From positions 392,248 to 456,247 of the forward strand of contig QANU01087068.1 of the NCBI GenBank assembly GCA_003254905.1: a stretch of DNA of 64,000 bases. Direction: 5' to 3'. Shown here one piece after another: positions 1-11,783 of this stretch. The notes beneath the pieces were generated by a model. That model saw only the letters and a program-made list of their open reading frames with translations. It did no database searches and had not been told where the DNA came from. This DNA comes from Nissolia schottii (taxonomy: Eukaryota; Streptophyta; Magnoliopsida; Fabales; Fabaceae). The stretch's first letter is position 1. Every line of letters starts with the position of its first letter. A program made the translations under genes and the position numbers.

Positions 1-528
1 TAACAACTTCAATAATTGTATAAAAAATAAAATATAATCCGTTGCCAGTGCAAAGCGGATTTTACCCCCAAAATATATTAAAATTATTCTCATGATAATC
101 AACATCATATATTTGTCAGGATTAAGATTTTTTATATTTTATTTTTAAAATAAAAAAATAAAGGACAATGTTTAAGATTTTTTCATTCATTACATGATGA
201 AATAAGATGAAATAGGTAATGGATGATAAAATCTTAAATACTATTTTTTATTATTCATTTTAAAAAATAAAAGATCTTAATTTCTAAAAAATAGAGAATC
301 GTGATACTGTTTATATCAAGTCAAGGGAGCCTGGAACTTTGTTGTTATTGATCCGCAAGCTAACGTCACCAGCAGTGAACAGTACACCCCAACTGCGCAG
401 ATTGAATAGAAAACCAAATCCTTCAATTAGGAAATAATTTTAAAAAAAAAAAAAAATCCATGTCTAAAAATAAATCAAAGATTAGAGCATGCATTGATTT
501 TCCTAATAGAAAAAAAGTCTAAGCCGGT
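1..528. other. AT-rich upstream stretch of the DUF538 gene
   Basis: No gene is supported here. The DNA is AT-rich with short A and T runs. A TATA-like stretch (TATATTAAAA, about 530-539) lies 80-90 bases before the DUF538 start codon and could set its transcription start; this is inferred from spacing only. Confidence 0.4.
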
Positions 529-618
529 GCCGTATATTAAAATTCAAAACCATCACCGAATTCAGACAAACACACAGAAGAAACAAAGACCAGAGAAGCA
601 GAGAAAATCAAAAGAGCC

Positions 619-2268
619 ATGGAGAATAAACCTCACGCCTTCCTTTCCGTCACCGCCTTCTTCTTCTTCTTCTTCGCTCTTTCCCTCGCGTCCGCAGCGA
701 CAGAATCGAGCCCGAAGAACAAGGAAAGCGTGTACGAGCTGCTCCCGAAATACGGCCTCCCGAGCGGTCTGTTACCGGACACCGTCACCGACTACACGCT
801 CGGCGACGACGGTCGATTCGTCGTCTTCTTGGAGAAGCCGTGCTACGTGAAGTTCGACTACCTTGTCTACTACGAGACCAAGATCACCGGGAAGCTGAGC
901 TACGGCTCCATCACGAACCTGAAGGGGATCGAGGTCCAGCGCCTCCTCCTCTGGTTCGACGTCGACGAGATCAGGGTCGATTTGCCTCCCTCCGACAACA
1001 TCTACTTCCAGGTCGGCATCATCAACAAGAGGCTCGACATTGACCAGTTCAAGACCGTTCGTTCTTGCCGCAAATCCGTCACCGCCTCACCTTGCCGTGA
1101 CCAAAACCCTTCCTCCTCCAAGGTATTATAGATTTCCCCTTCCGATCAAACTTCTGGAATCTTCTGATTTATTATTTTTGAACGGTCGATTTGATTTTTG
1201 ATCGGTGTTTTGTTGATTGTGTTGTGGAATTTTATTGCAATTCTTTACCTAATCGGATGTATTAGGTCGCTGTTAAAAGAGGATCAGTTGTGTTAGGTAA
1301 AAACCTTTGTTGAATTTTTATGGATTTGAATCGATTATTTGATCGTTTGATCCGTTTAACCGACTTGGGAAAAGAACTTTAGTTGTTAGGAGAAGAGTTG
1401 CCTTTTTAAGTTTGTGGAGTAGAACTTGCAGGATACTAGAAGTTCTTGTGCGTGTTCTCTGAATTAATCCAACAAGGGACCAATCACTGTTTTAGAGTGT
1501 AAAATATCTGTGTGGCGCTAAGATTTGTGAAATCCATTTCATGTTGGTTGGTTTAGTAATTTAGACTATGATTTTGTGGTAGGTATTTGGGTGGTGGGGG
1601 GTTTTCTATCTTTAGGAAGTGTGACAGGGTTTGACCATGACAAAGCATAACAGCTCATGTTTTTTTTAGTTATAGCTTGTGTTGTAACTGATGTGCGAGA
1701 TTAAGATGGGGGTAAATATTGTAAATTCAAGCTCTTTTCTAGCTGGAATCTTGGTATCTCATATTAGATGTAATCTGAGTGGGATAGATCCATCAGGTAA
1801 GATATTGGAATTGGATTATATCCTAAGCTGTCTACAACAACATTTTTAACTGAAAAAGTTTAACTATCTGTTATAGCTGGTAATTGGATTGTATGGGTAT
1901 GGCTGTGAGTCTGTAGTGTCTGGTTGAATATTAGAACTCCTCAAGCTCCGTGATATATGAAGTTTGTGTCTGCAATGGGGGTGTGAGCATGTGAATAGTA
2001 GCTTTCAATCACATGTTGCCTTTGTAAATGTCTCCAGTTTCTCATAAGTTTTCTGCACATTAGAGGCATACAATTATTTAGGTAACATGATCATATAACT
2101 TACTATCTGCAGCCTAATTCCCCTGCATATTCTACCTCAAAGTCTTTGTAATTTTTCCTGAACAGCTCTATTAAAATCAGCTAATTATAGTTTACTAATT
2201 TCCAATCTTTTGCAATTTTGCAGTTTCCTTCAGCAGTGGATGAAATTCCTATGCTACTCACGGAGTAG
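619..2268 (+). CDS. DUF538 family secreted protein, two exons
   Basis: Exons 619-1122 and 2224-2268 join in frame to give 182 residues. The donor is AAG|GTATTA and the acceptor TTGCAG|TTT. Residues 1-26 form a signal peptide with a run of Phe (six in a row) followed by an Ala/Ser-rich cleavage region. The rest is a single DUF538 domain with the family hallmarks: YELLPKYGLPSGLLPD near residue 40, a GRFVVFLEKPCYVKFDY stretch, and the conserved short C-terminus VDEIPMLLTE encoded by the tiny second exon. If the intron is ignored the frame stops four codons after the donor, so exon 2 is needed for the normal family ending. DUF538 proteins are plant-specific and their biochemical role is not settled. 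The start is the first ATG after a purine-rich leader. The 1.1-kb intron shows no other gene. Confidence 0.9.
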
Positions 2269-4070
2269 ATGCAGGTTTATACTACTATAGGTGTCGTCTG
2301 GCATAATGAAATGACATTTTTATCTGTCATTGTGCTTGTATTACTAGCTTATATCCTTCAAGCTGCAACACTCACAAATCTCGAGTCTGGTTGCGTTATA
2401 TCTCGAAACTTTATGAACATGTGTATATATAAATAACTATTTTAAGTTCTGAGACTTCAATGTATGTTGCAGAACTTAATCGTAACCTATAAACGTGCTT
2501 GATAATGGATGGTGGTAAAGTCGAATCTTGTTAGAACAATAGGAATGTATTCTGCCACGTTCCCTCCCACCTATCCGCAAGTTTTTCTACCTGATATTTT
2601 TGACCGACTTCTGACTTACACAGGGCATTGAATTTGTCGGATACCTCTGTAATTCATAAAGTAGGTGATTGTGTTTGACCCTGTGCCATGTTTTAAGTTC
2701 AAGGTTTGAGCATGGCGCTCTCTCTTATAAGGTCAAAAGTTCATAACTAATTAAGAAACAACTGGGTAAACACAAAACATAGTCCCACTATGCTTGGAAA
2801 AACTTCTCCACTCTCATGCATGACGCATTTCACACGGTGCACACATTACAATTGCCTATCTCTCGAAGGGAAACTCTTTTCAATTGGGACTTGGGAGGGA
2901 AACGTAGGCACAATGCTATAATTAATGGTTTTTTAGCCAACTTTTTAGGAAAAATTGGCCATCTTTTAGTTACGTTGAAAAGGTTTAGTGTTTTTTTTTT
3001 AAAAAATTTTTATCTTCATATTTTGATATTTTCACCAACGCTTTTAATCAATTTTCATAAAAAACTATGTACAAAAACACTCACCTACTGAAATTATCCC
3101 ATTATGTTTTAAAAACATTTTTACTTCCATCCTACTACAATCCATACTACCTCTCTCGGGCATCAGACATTTCACAAGCTGCACATACTACAACTACTCT
3201 TGTTTAGGGGATACCCCCCACTCCCTCTTACTATAATTAAGAATTTTTAAGCCAACTTTTTAGTGGAAAGTTTTCTTTTCTTGTTAATTTGAGGTGGTTA
3301 TGTTAACAATATTTTACCTTTTTAACATATTTTGATTTAAAAAACTTTGATCAATTTACATGAAAATAATGCAATTTATTTATAATTCATACATATTATG
3401 AGAACTGAATTAGTTTTTATAATATCGGAGGAGAATATATCAACTGAAATTTAAAATAAAAAATAAATTAAATATCTCCAAAAAGTATATTCATATTTAA
3501 AATAATCGATACATTATATGTGTCACCAACTAAATAATTTATAAATGTGTAAGTACTCACTTTCATCCACTAAACTACACACGTGGGTTATTTTAGTCAC
3601 TAAAAATATGATATTAACTTGTTATTTCAAGTTTAAAGGAATTAATTTGGTTTGAGGAAGTGTATTTGAAGAATTAATTTAATATTTTTATATTTTAAGG
3701 ATTAATTATCATGAGCCATGTTTTGTAATTTGGTAGAATAAGAAAACAATAATTCTTAATTTCATAAATTAGGATGACGGATGCTGCAACTTCAAAATTA
3801 AAGTGACCATTCACTCATATTTAATATATTTTAAATTAATATGATAATAAATATGATTTTTGGACCTATATAAAACAGTTTTTTTTTTTATGTGGACCTA
3901 ATATAAAATAGATATATCAAAATATGTGACGTGCCTTATTATGTGTAATGAAAAAGGGGGTTTATATATTCCCCACTAAACTTGCGAAATTAAAAAAAGA
4001 AAAAATTGCCCATCATATTTTTTGGTCACTTGCGTTAATAATTTATTTATGGATTAGCACCGGTTTACTC
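2269..4070. other. Intergenic, with a diverged direct repeat
   Basis: No gene is supported. Roughly 2808-2960 and 3148-3275 are diverged copies of one another: both run from a CTCTC...CAT...TTTCACA block through a GGGA-rich part to a shared TTTTTAGCCAACTTTTTAG. The remainder is AT-rich and looks like decayed repeat DNA. Confidence 0.4.
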
Positions 4071-4084
4071 AATTGGGAGAGACA

Positions 4085-4273
4085 TTAGTTTTTTGATCTT
4101 TCGTTTTCCCGGATCTGTGGGTTTCTTCTTCTCACGATTTGCTCTATCATCAATTCATCATCATCAACAGCGATCTTCGAGCAAGACTCGATCGTGAAAC
4201 CCTAGCTAGCGCCCCCAAAACGCCACCATTGGTTCTCGAAGCTTCAGGTGAGGACGTTCTGCTCCGGTGACCG
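4085..4273 (+). other. MED10: Probable 5' leader exon of MED10
   Basis: A CT-rich, ATG-poor stretch containing AAACCCTAGC, a motif common in plant housekeeping leaders, is followed by two good donors: CAG|GTGAGG (exon ending 4247) and CCG|GTGAGT (ending 4273). The next plausible acceptor in the same direction is TTTTCAG at 8131-8137, directly before the MED10 start codon. The leader intron would therefore be about 3.9 kb, most of it a hAT-like element (4304-7187). This is an inference; the leader could belong to another transcript. Confidence 0.45.
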
Positions 4274-4303
4274 GTGAGTTTCTAGTGATTACTTGCATAC
4301 CAT

Positions 4304-7187
4304 TAGACCGGTCAAAAAAGCCCCAAATAGAGGGCAGCTCTGAGGCCCATTAATTTAGGCACGTATAATTATTAGCCCAAGCCCTACTCCAGATTTATCA
4401 TGGGCTTCAAAAGCCCCAGCCCTCTAAAAACACTGCTCACGTTGGGCTTGGGTGGGGTACCCTCGGGCTAGCCCAACATTCTCTCATTCCATCTCTGATC
4501 TCTCATCTCATCCTCTCATCTGATCTCTCATCTCCCAAATCAACAAAATCTAACTCTCTGATCTCTGCCGCCATCGCCGTCACGTCACGCTTTCGCTTCA
4601 CGCCGCCATCGCCGTCGCTTCACGCTGCCATCCCTCCGTGTGGGCGAGCTCGCGTTTCGCTCCAATCAGGTACGTTTTGATTTCCATTCTGTGATTACGT
4701 TTTTCCCCCTTTTAGTTTCTCTGTGTTTCTCTGGGTTTTTAACCTTTTCCCCCATCTGGGTTCCTCTTTAATTGCTCCTTCTTGTTCTATGAGATTGGTT
4801 ATTATCATTATGGTTGTTGTTCTGTGCATTGCTCCCAGAATTTTGAAGCAAAGGCAATGAATTTAACTAAACATCGTTACAGAGATTGAGGTCAACAAAC
4901 GCAATGAAGCTATGATTAACGTGGATGAGCTGAACTTTTTTCTTAAGTTTTTTATATATATGTATATATAAATTTATGTGTTGATTTTTCTGTTTCTGCT
5001 TGTATCATGTCCAATTTTATATTCTTTTTTATTTTATTTTTGGGGTATTAGCTGCAAAATTTATGTGTTTGTGTGTCTGCAATTTAGAATTTGTTTGTCC
5101 TTCAAGAATGTTAGTTTTGAAGCATAGTTCAAGTTAGCTAATCCTATTGGCTGTGTGCTATCAATCTATTTTGGAAATTTTGATTATGGGGAATTGTGAT
5201 GTATTCAAATGGAAAACTTGTGTTCATGAACTAGCAAATCCTGCCTTGGAAAACTTGTGAGCCGTAAATATTGCCCTACTAACGAGCTTCCTATGTGTAT
5301 TAGAACCTTTGTCCATGAAATTGGTGACAAGTACATGCTTTACAGTTAGAAGGTTCTGCATGGGACCTCTTTGCTAGTACTATTCAGAGAGTTAGATCAT
5401 AATCAGAGAGTTAGCTATATATATCTTTGACTTTGAAAAAAACACTCTCTCTTATTTTGTTATTGTTTTACACTCTCTCTTATTTTGTTATTGTTTTAAG
5501 GGTTCAATTTCAGATATCAGCTATAGCTAACTCTTTTGGTTTTGACTTTAGATGCTTAATTTCTGATGTAAACTTGAACTCTTTTTCCTTTTTTTTTTTT
5601 TTTTNTAGCTAACTCTTTCGGTTTTGACTTTCGATGCTTAATTTCTGATGTAAACTTGAGCTCTTTTTTCTCTGTTTTCTGTAACTGTGTGTGTGTGTGT
5701 GTGTAATTGAGCTGAAACTGTGTATCAATTCAATTGTAATATCGTGTTTGGTGACACTGGTATCATTGATTCATTGACTTGTTTTTGTGATCTGCAGTAC
5801 CGGCCATCTAACGCCTTCAATTCCCCCATCTGGACCACAAACTCCGGTGCTCCTGTTTGGAACAACAACTCATCCCTAACTGTTGGAACTAGAGGTAAAT
5901 CTATCTATCTTACCATTTCGAGTGATTGATTAGCCATATCTGTGTGTTGGGAGGCATGGAAGTTCCATTGGTATTGAATGAATAACTAATCATGAATAAT
6001 TTTATATGGCATTAGATATCTGTTTTTTTGTGTATGTGTTATCTATCTATGTGAAATGTAATTGAAGATGATTGCTTGGCTGCTGCAGTTACTAATTTTG
6101 ATTTGTACATATGGAAAAGATTGATTGGGCAAACGGGATTTGGGTTTGGGAGTTTAGATAGAAGATTTTTTTTCATTTTTGTTTGGGTTGGATGGATGGC
6201 AGTACTTGGTTTTGTTATTGAAGCTCTCGCATGTTATTATTATTCTTTTTCAACTTTCATATATGTTCTTTGGATGGTTCGGAAAGGTAAAATTGGACCT
6301 ATAATGAAGAGGAATGGTCAAAACTTTCATAATGGGCAAGAAGCAAGATACTGAAGCTTTATTTTGCTAACTCTGGGTGCCGAACCATTGTGTTTGTATA
6401 TCTAAATTATGCAAAACTTTCATTTTATTTGTTGTGTATACCATGGTTTATAATGTGCTGTCATCTTGGGTTTATATCTTACCATTGTATTGGATTTTGA
6501 CTTGTTATATTATCATATCTCAAGTGAAAGGTTTTCTTGCAAAGTTAAAAATCAATGCAGAGTGCTTGTTCGATCTTTAAAAAAAAAATAGATGAAGCAG
6601 GGCAGTGCTAGATAACAATTTTCAGGGAAAATTATTGAATGTTTTGAGTGAAACCTTAGTTTCCTGTTCGAGATTCAATATCCATGAGCGTGTGTACATT
6701 TTTGTTTGACAAATTATACTCTTTATTTGACAAATTAATCATTTGCGACCATCTTGGACAATTTTTGGGACTAATCCGTTATAAAAAAAGGCTTTAAAGC
6801 ATAAAAACGAAAAGAAAAAAAAAAGGTGTGGGGCCAGGCCCATGGCCGCGTCTTGCTGAGTTGGCCATTAACGTTATTGCTAGCCATTTTTAAAGCATAA
6901 AAACGAACAAGCAAAAAAAAAAAAAAATAGGTGTGGGGTTAGGCCCATGGGCTTTTTTGGGCCCGTGGGCCCCGTGGCCACATCAATGGGCTAACACTAG
7001 AAAACCAAAAAAAATTAGAAAAAAATTAATTTTTTTACTTAGGATGGGCCTACAGGCTAGCCCTAGCCTTGTGGGCTTAAGGCCCTATCGGCCTTTTGAG
7101 CCCTGTGGGCTTATTAGGGCCCCAGCCCTTTTAAGCCCATTGAGAGTAGGGCTTAACGGGGGAGGGTCCCCTATTTTGACACCTCTA
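4304..7187. mobile_element. hAT-like non-autonomous DNA transposon carrying a gene fragment
   Basis: The left end TAGACCGGTCAAAAAAGCCC and the inverted right end TAGAGGTGTCAAAATAGGGG match at most of the first 16 bases. The flanks are an 8-bp target duplication with one mismatch, CATACCAT (4296-4303) and CACACCAT (7188-7195), the length made by hAT elements. Subterminal regions are crowded with GGGC/GCCC words, as in Ac-like hATs. A segment of about 75 bp is tandemly duplicated at 5527-5600 and 5606-5680, with one N at 5605, and another of about 100 bp at 6785-6840 and 6890-6950. I see no transposase domain. A catalase exon lies inside at 5798-5894. The element sits in the probable MED10 leader intron. 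Confidence 0.75.
5798..5894 (+). pseudogene. Captured catalase exon inside the hAT-like element
   Basis: Between a good acceptor (TGATCTGCAG, ending 5797) and donor (AG|GTAAAT) lies a 97-base open exon. It translates as [20 protein letters not shown] followed by [12 protein letters not shown]. This is the N-terminal strand-swap arm of plant catalase, normally preceded by MDPYK and followed by the [25 protein letters not shown] exon. Neither neighbouring exon is visible nearby, so only this piece was taken, with some flanking intron. The reading frame and splice sites are intact, which suggests recent capture. It cannot make a catalase, because the haem and catalytic His/Asn residues lie in exons that are missing. 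Confidence 0.85.
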
Positions 7188-8156
7188 CACACCATAGGTT
7201 GCTACTTGCTAATTAATATATTTTCTTGTCAATTATATCGAATTTCAAAAGAGAGGAGAATTCGCAGTTATGAGCGTCGCATTCTTGTGAGATTTTGAGA
7301 AATGTTTGTGTTGTGGAGTGATTTCTTGAAAGTTCTTTGAGGAAAAAGAAGAAGAAAAGAATGGAGTTTTTACTTGCTCTGTTACCTAAACACACACTCT
7401 CTCTCTAGTGTAACCTAAATTCACAAATCCTATGCTCCTCTCTTCCAAATGGCTAAAAATGATTCAAATTCCTCCCTCCTCCTGCTGCTGTTATGCAGAG
7501 CCTGATTTGCCGACCGCCACACCACTGTAGCTGCACCTCTTGTTCATTTTTCTTTTCTTTTTTCTCATTTATTTTTCTGCACGTTACTCCGCTTGTTTTT
7601 CCTTATCCATGGAAAGGTTAAAGAAGACAGATGAATTTGGGGGTATAGAAAGATATTAGAAGAGAAAGGAAGGGAAAACATTTAAAAGGAAAGAAAAAGG
7701 AAGACATTGTTGGGACCGTGTTTGTTCTGCAAACTTACCATAGGGCATAGGTAATTAATTGATTTGAGATGGGTGTGTTGAAATGCTTGGCATTAAGTCT
7801 TTGATTTTCACGCTTTCTTGAGCACAATTGGTAGTTGAAAGTAAACTTAGTTCTCAGTACACTTGCCGCGTCAAAGAAAACAAGTTTTCCTAACTTCACA
7901 ACAATTATGATAATGATTCTTACTTTTATACTCATTTGATGTTATCATCATGGTGTGAACCCAATTGGTCTTACACTTAACCTATGTTGGAAGAACCTCA
8001 TGCATGATATATTTAATTTGTGCAATAGCTCCATATGATTAAAATTTAGGAAAAAACTAGGTGGTCTTAGGGGTGTTGCACTTTAATATTGATAGTTTAT
8101 TGCATTTTGAACCAAATATTTTCAATAAAATTTTCAGAGTTTATATAAGAATACAA

Positions 8157-9649
8157 ATGGATTCCTCTCAAAGTGCGATTGTGGGAGGAAATGGTGGGAG
8201 TGGTGGAAATGGGACACTGACATCTCAAACTAACGACACAACAGCTTCTGCGGTAGGAGGTGATGATTCTATGCAAAAGCTGAACCAGGTCAGCAACTCC
8301 ATTCAGAAAACCCTGGGCCTTATTCATCAACTTTACCTTACGGTATCTACCTTCAATGCTGCCTTTCAAATGCCTCTCCTCCAACGCATGTATGTCTCTC
8401 CAATCTTTTTCCTAAAATGAATTTTTTTACTTCGTTTTAATTTTTTCACATGTTCAACTTCGATATTGTATATATTGATCATATTTTACTTTAATTTTCC
8501 AGCAATGGTCTTGTTGTGGAGCTTGACAACATGGTTAAATTGGCTGAGAAGTGCAACATTCAGATTCCTATGGAGGTTGTGAAGTGAGTCAATTATATGT
8601 TTCTATAGTTATTCACAACCCAATAGTATAGGCTTTTATTTCTTCTTCTTTTTTGATGGAAACTTAATTGATAATTTACTGCTGGGTTTAGTTTGATTGA
8701 TGATGGGAAGAATCCGGATGAATTTACTAGAGATGTTCTAAACAATTGCATTGCAAAGAATCAGATCACCAAAGGGAAAACTGATGCCTTGAAGGTTGAT
8801 TCTAATTTATTATTATTATTTTAGATATAATTGCTGTGTCGTTTCCCATTTTTAATTCCATATATTTGATGAGCTGCTTTAGTCTAACTTAGCATTTTTG
8901 TTTGGGGCAGAGTTTGCGCAAGAATCTCTTGGAGGAATTGGAGCAGAACTTCCCTAGTGAAGTTGAAGCTTTTAGGGAGAGCCGTGCTGCTTCCGCTGCC
9001 GTAAGTATTGCTGCTCTGGTCTTTTATTTCAATGCTGAACTATGTCATTGGCTTGTTCTAGTTTATCAGCATGTATGTCTGCAGTCTGCTGCACTAAGTT
9101 AAGAAGAAATTGGGAAGGGGAAGGGGGAGGGGAAGGGGTGTGTGCTTTTAGGTTGAAGTATCTCACTGCTCCATCCTGTGACAGCATGTATTGAATTTTA
9201 GGTTCTTTTTCCGTTTCTTTACTATTCACCACAAGCTCTCTCTTTTTCTCATCAGAATTGAAGCACCTGCCTTGGCCTTGTGCTTTTTTGTTAATTGCCA
9301 CATCAACTTCTGTGCTGTTGATTGCCCATTTGGCTGTCACTTTTGCAAATGAAATTTTCTGAATAGAATTTGTAGTGGGGCTCTTGTGTGACGCCCTTTC
9401 ATATCTCTGTGCCCATCCTTCTTGCTTTGTGCCAAACATTTATACCTCATTTGTTCCAGCTTGAGGCAATCTCATACTAAATTGAATCCTTGAGTAAATT
9501 ACATAAAAAATGACAACTTATGTTTGCTTTTTTGGTTTTTTGGTGATATAAATCTTGACCTTATTACATTTATGCAGGAGTTGAAACGTCAAGCGCAAGC
9601 ACAAAGTGGACTACCTAATGGAGATGTGAGGGTTAAAGCAGAGCATTGA
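8157..9649 (+). CDS. MED10: Mediator of RNA polymerase II transcription subunit 10
   Basis: Five coding exons, 8157-8389, 8503-8583, 8692-8794, 8911-9000 and 9578-9649, join in frame to give 192 residues. An untranslated piece of the first exon starts at 8138. The N-terminus (residues 1-40) is a low-complexity Gly/Ser/Thr stretch usual in plant MED10. The conserved core follows: LNQVSNSIQKTLGLIHQL, then LQRINGLVVELDNMVKLAE, then IPMEVVNLIDDGKNPDEFTR and the charged helix LRKNLLEELEQNFPSEVEAF. MED10 is a small helical subunit of the Mediator middle module, near MED14, and relays activator signals to RNA polymerase II in the nucleus. It appears intact. Its leader intron carries a transposon, and a tRNA-like relic lies 50 bases past the stop, probably in the 3' UTR. 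Confidence 0.95.
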
Positions 9650-9700
9650 TGTTACAATGCATCCTTATCAATTGTTAGATATTATAAGGTAGGTTTGTTT

Positions 9701-9768
9701 GAGTATGGCAGGACTTGAATCTTCGAACATTAGGTTAAAGGTCCAATGCTCTACTGAGGTATACGCCC
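9701..9768 (-). pseudogene. Decayed mitochondrial-type tRNA-Lys(UUU) fragment
   Basis: Read on the minus strand, the stretch has all tRNA parts in order: acceptor GGGCGTATA, D-loop CTCAGTAGAGC (about three bases shorter than usual), anticodon arm ending TTTAACCTAATG, and T-arm TTCAAGTCC. GAGCATTGG plus TTTAACCTAATG fits, from memory, the plant mitochondrial trnK rather than the nuclear tRNA-Lys. The acceptor stem and T-loop carry mismatches, so it is unlikely to be functional. It starts 52 bases after the MED10 stop codon, antisense to MED10. Confidence 0.6.
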
Positions 9769-11783
9769 AAAATGGATGAATATAGTAGTAAATAAAGATT
9801 TGTGTGCCATTTATATAGTGCAGCTTAACGCGGCTTCCTTCTTGCTAATCTGATTGTGTTTGTGAATTTTTGAAGGCTGTTATATTTTTCCTTGCTTTTC
9901 ATTAATTTAATGACTTAATTGGGGCTATCCTTATTCCTTTGTGTTTCTTCGAATGAGCGCGCTTGAGCACTCGTGTGTGTTCTGGGTTCTCCTTTCCTCT
10001 AAGAGGACCCAACTCTTGATAACCTCGATTGGAACATGAATGGCACTTTCGTTGCCAATTGCAGTTCACGCTTTTGGTATGAGCTCTGTTACTTTGATGT
10101 TCAAAAACAGACACCCATTAATTACGAGTAATATTAAGGCAAGTAAACCTCTCTCACCAACCATCATTAGTTAAGGTAGTTCTTTTGATCTCATAGGATA
10201 ATGATGCTAGTTCAAATAATTGAAAACAACTCTTGCAGAACAACACTATAACATGTGTGTTTCAAAAATGTAAGAGACAAAATGTGACAAATGAGCATGA
10301 GTTTCTGAAATGGAATTCAATAGAATGGCAACAGCAACTGTACTATCAGTATGAGATGAAAAATCGAATGAACAATAGGGAAATAAATCTCAGAAGCTGA
10401 ATAAGATCAAGTCGCTCTTAATGGCTCTCAAGGTTTCCAATTCAAGGTTCACCTTAAAATGGAATTTAAGAATTTAGATAAGCTACAAGAAGAAGTACTA
10501 GATGAACAAAGAAGATCCAATACGGAGAGGAATAGAAAGCAATGTGGGCCTGGACTCTCTAACTGTTGAATTACTTGAACTACTAACTGAACGTTGGCTA
10601 TTAATCATTTGTTTTTGAGCAAACGGGAGAATTAAATTAATAAAATCACCAAACGCAAATTAAGTTACCCCGAAACTCTATTTTTCTTAAAGTTTATCTT
10701 GATATATCTTTGTTTTATTTTTTACTTTTGAAAAAGAATAGAAAAATACAAATATCATGTGGCAGAACATCGAATTGAGTAGTTGGCAAATTCTTAGTGT
10801 GCTTTTTAAATTGTATTTTTCGTGGTCCCACTTTTTAATCAAATCGGTAGATAAAATAAAAATACACCTATTGCATCAATGGCTCGATCTCTTTCAATGT
10901 TCAAAAGCAGTTAAATTACAATATGGCTAAAAAAAATATCAGGTTTGTTTTCTATCTTGATATTTTGGATCCTTGACGTAGATGTGATTCCGAAAAGGCC
11001 ATAAAATGGAGGGCGTGACTGTACTAGCTTTTACTCAGTAATAATGATGAAGCTAACGCTTATGTTACTGGGCGGCCGCGTTTTCGGGTCTTGTTTTGTT
11101 TTTTGCGTTGATCTCCACTTGCTTTAATTTTCCACTTCTAATTCTAATTTATTAGTATTATTTAAAACTCTTAACTCTCATGCTTAGTACACTACTACCC
11201 ATTCAGAATGGGAAAGAAAAACACTCAAAAAAGACGTCAACATTCATCCAACTAATCATGTAGATTGGTAGATAGCAGATGTAAAGAGGAGGCCCAACTG
11301 ATAATTAAAGCATACATGTATATATTTATATATATATACACACACACATCCTTGTGATGTATAGGGGCGGGTCCCTTAAATGATTCCATTAGTTGGAAAA
11401 TTAAATACATTCGTCACAAAAGATGGGCACACTGCAAAAGAGTGAGTAAAGGCAAGAAGAACCAATGAAAAATTTGTGTAATAATGGAGCCTCATTTTAA
11501 ATGTATTTCTAATCAAATGTACTTTTAATCATATTTTAATTTTTACTCTAAAAATATCTACTGCTTAAGATTAAAATATCAATTTATATGTTCAAAATGC
11601 ATTTATCGAAAAATAGAGACAACCCAAATAGCACCCCTACTTACCGGTTCGAGATGCATATTATTGTATTTCTTGAAAGATATTATTTTTTGGGTCAAAA
11701 ATATAAAATTTGCAATACAGAGACATAATAACCGATATATCCTACTCTTTTAACTCTTGAACACTATGGTTCATTGTTCAAGT
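9769..11783. other. Intergenic
   Basis: No gene is supported. A stretch near 11205-11470 matches 14080-14180 and 14945-15030: the GGGAAA..ACACTC..AAAAAAGACGTCA block, then CTTAAATG..ATTAGTTGGAAAATTAA. It is the duplicated 3' flank of the two lipid-transfer genes. A short TA/CA microsatellite lies at about 11316-11348. Confidence 0.5.

Noticed and set aside
2816-3091. 91-codon frame in the DUF538/MED10 spacer
   Set aside because: It overlaps a diverged direct repeat and has no recognisable domain.
6076-6580. Open frames inside the hAT-like element as transposase
   Set aside because: I could not see the hATC dimerisation motif or BED finger. The frames are short and hydrophobic.
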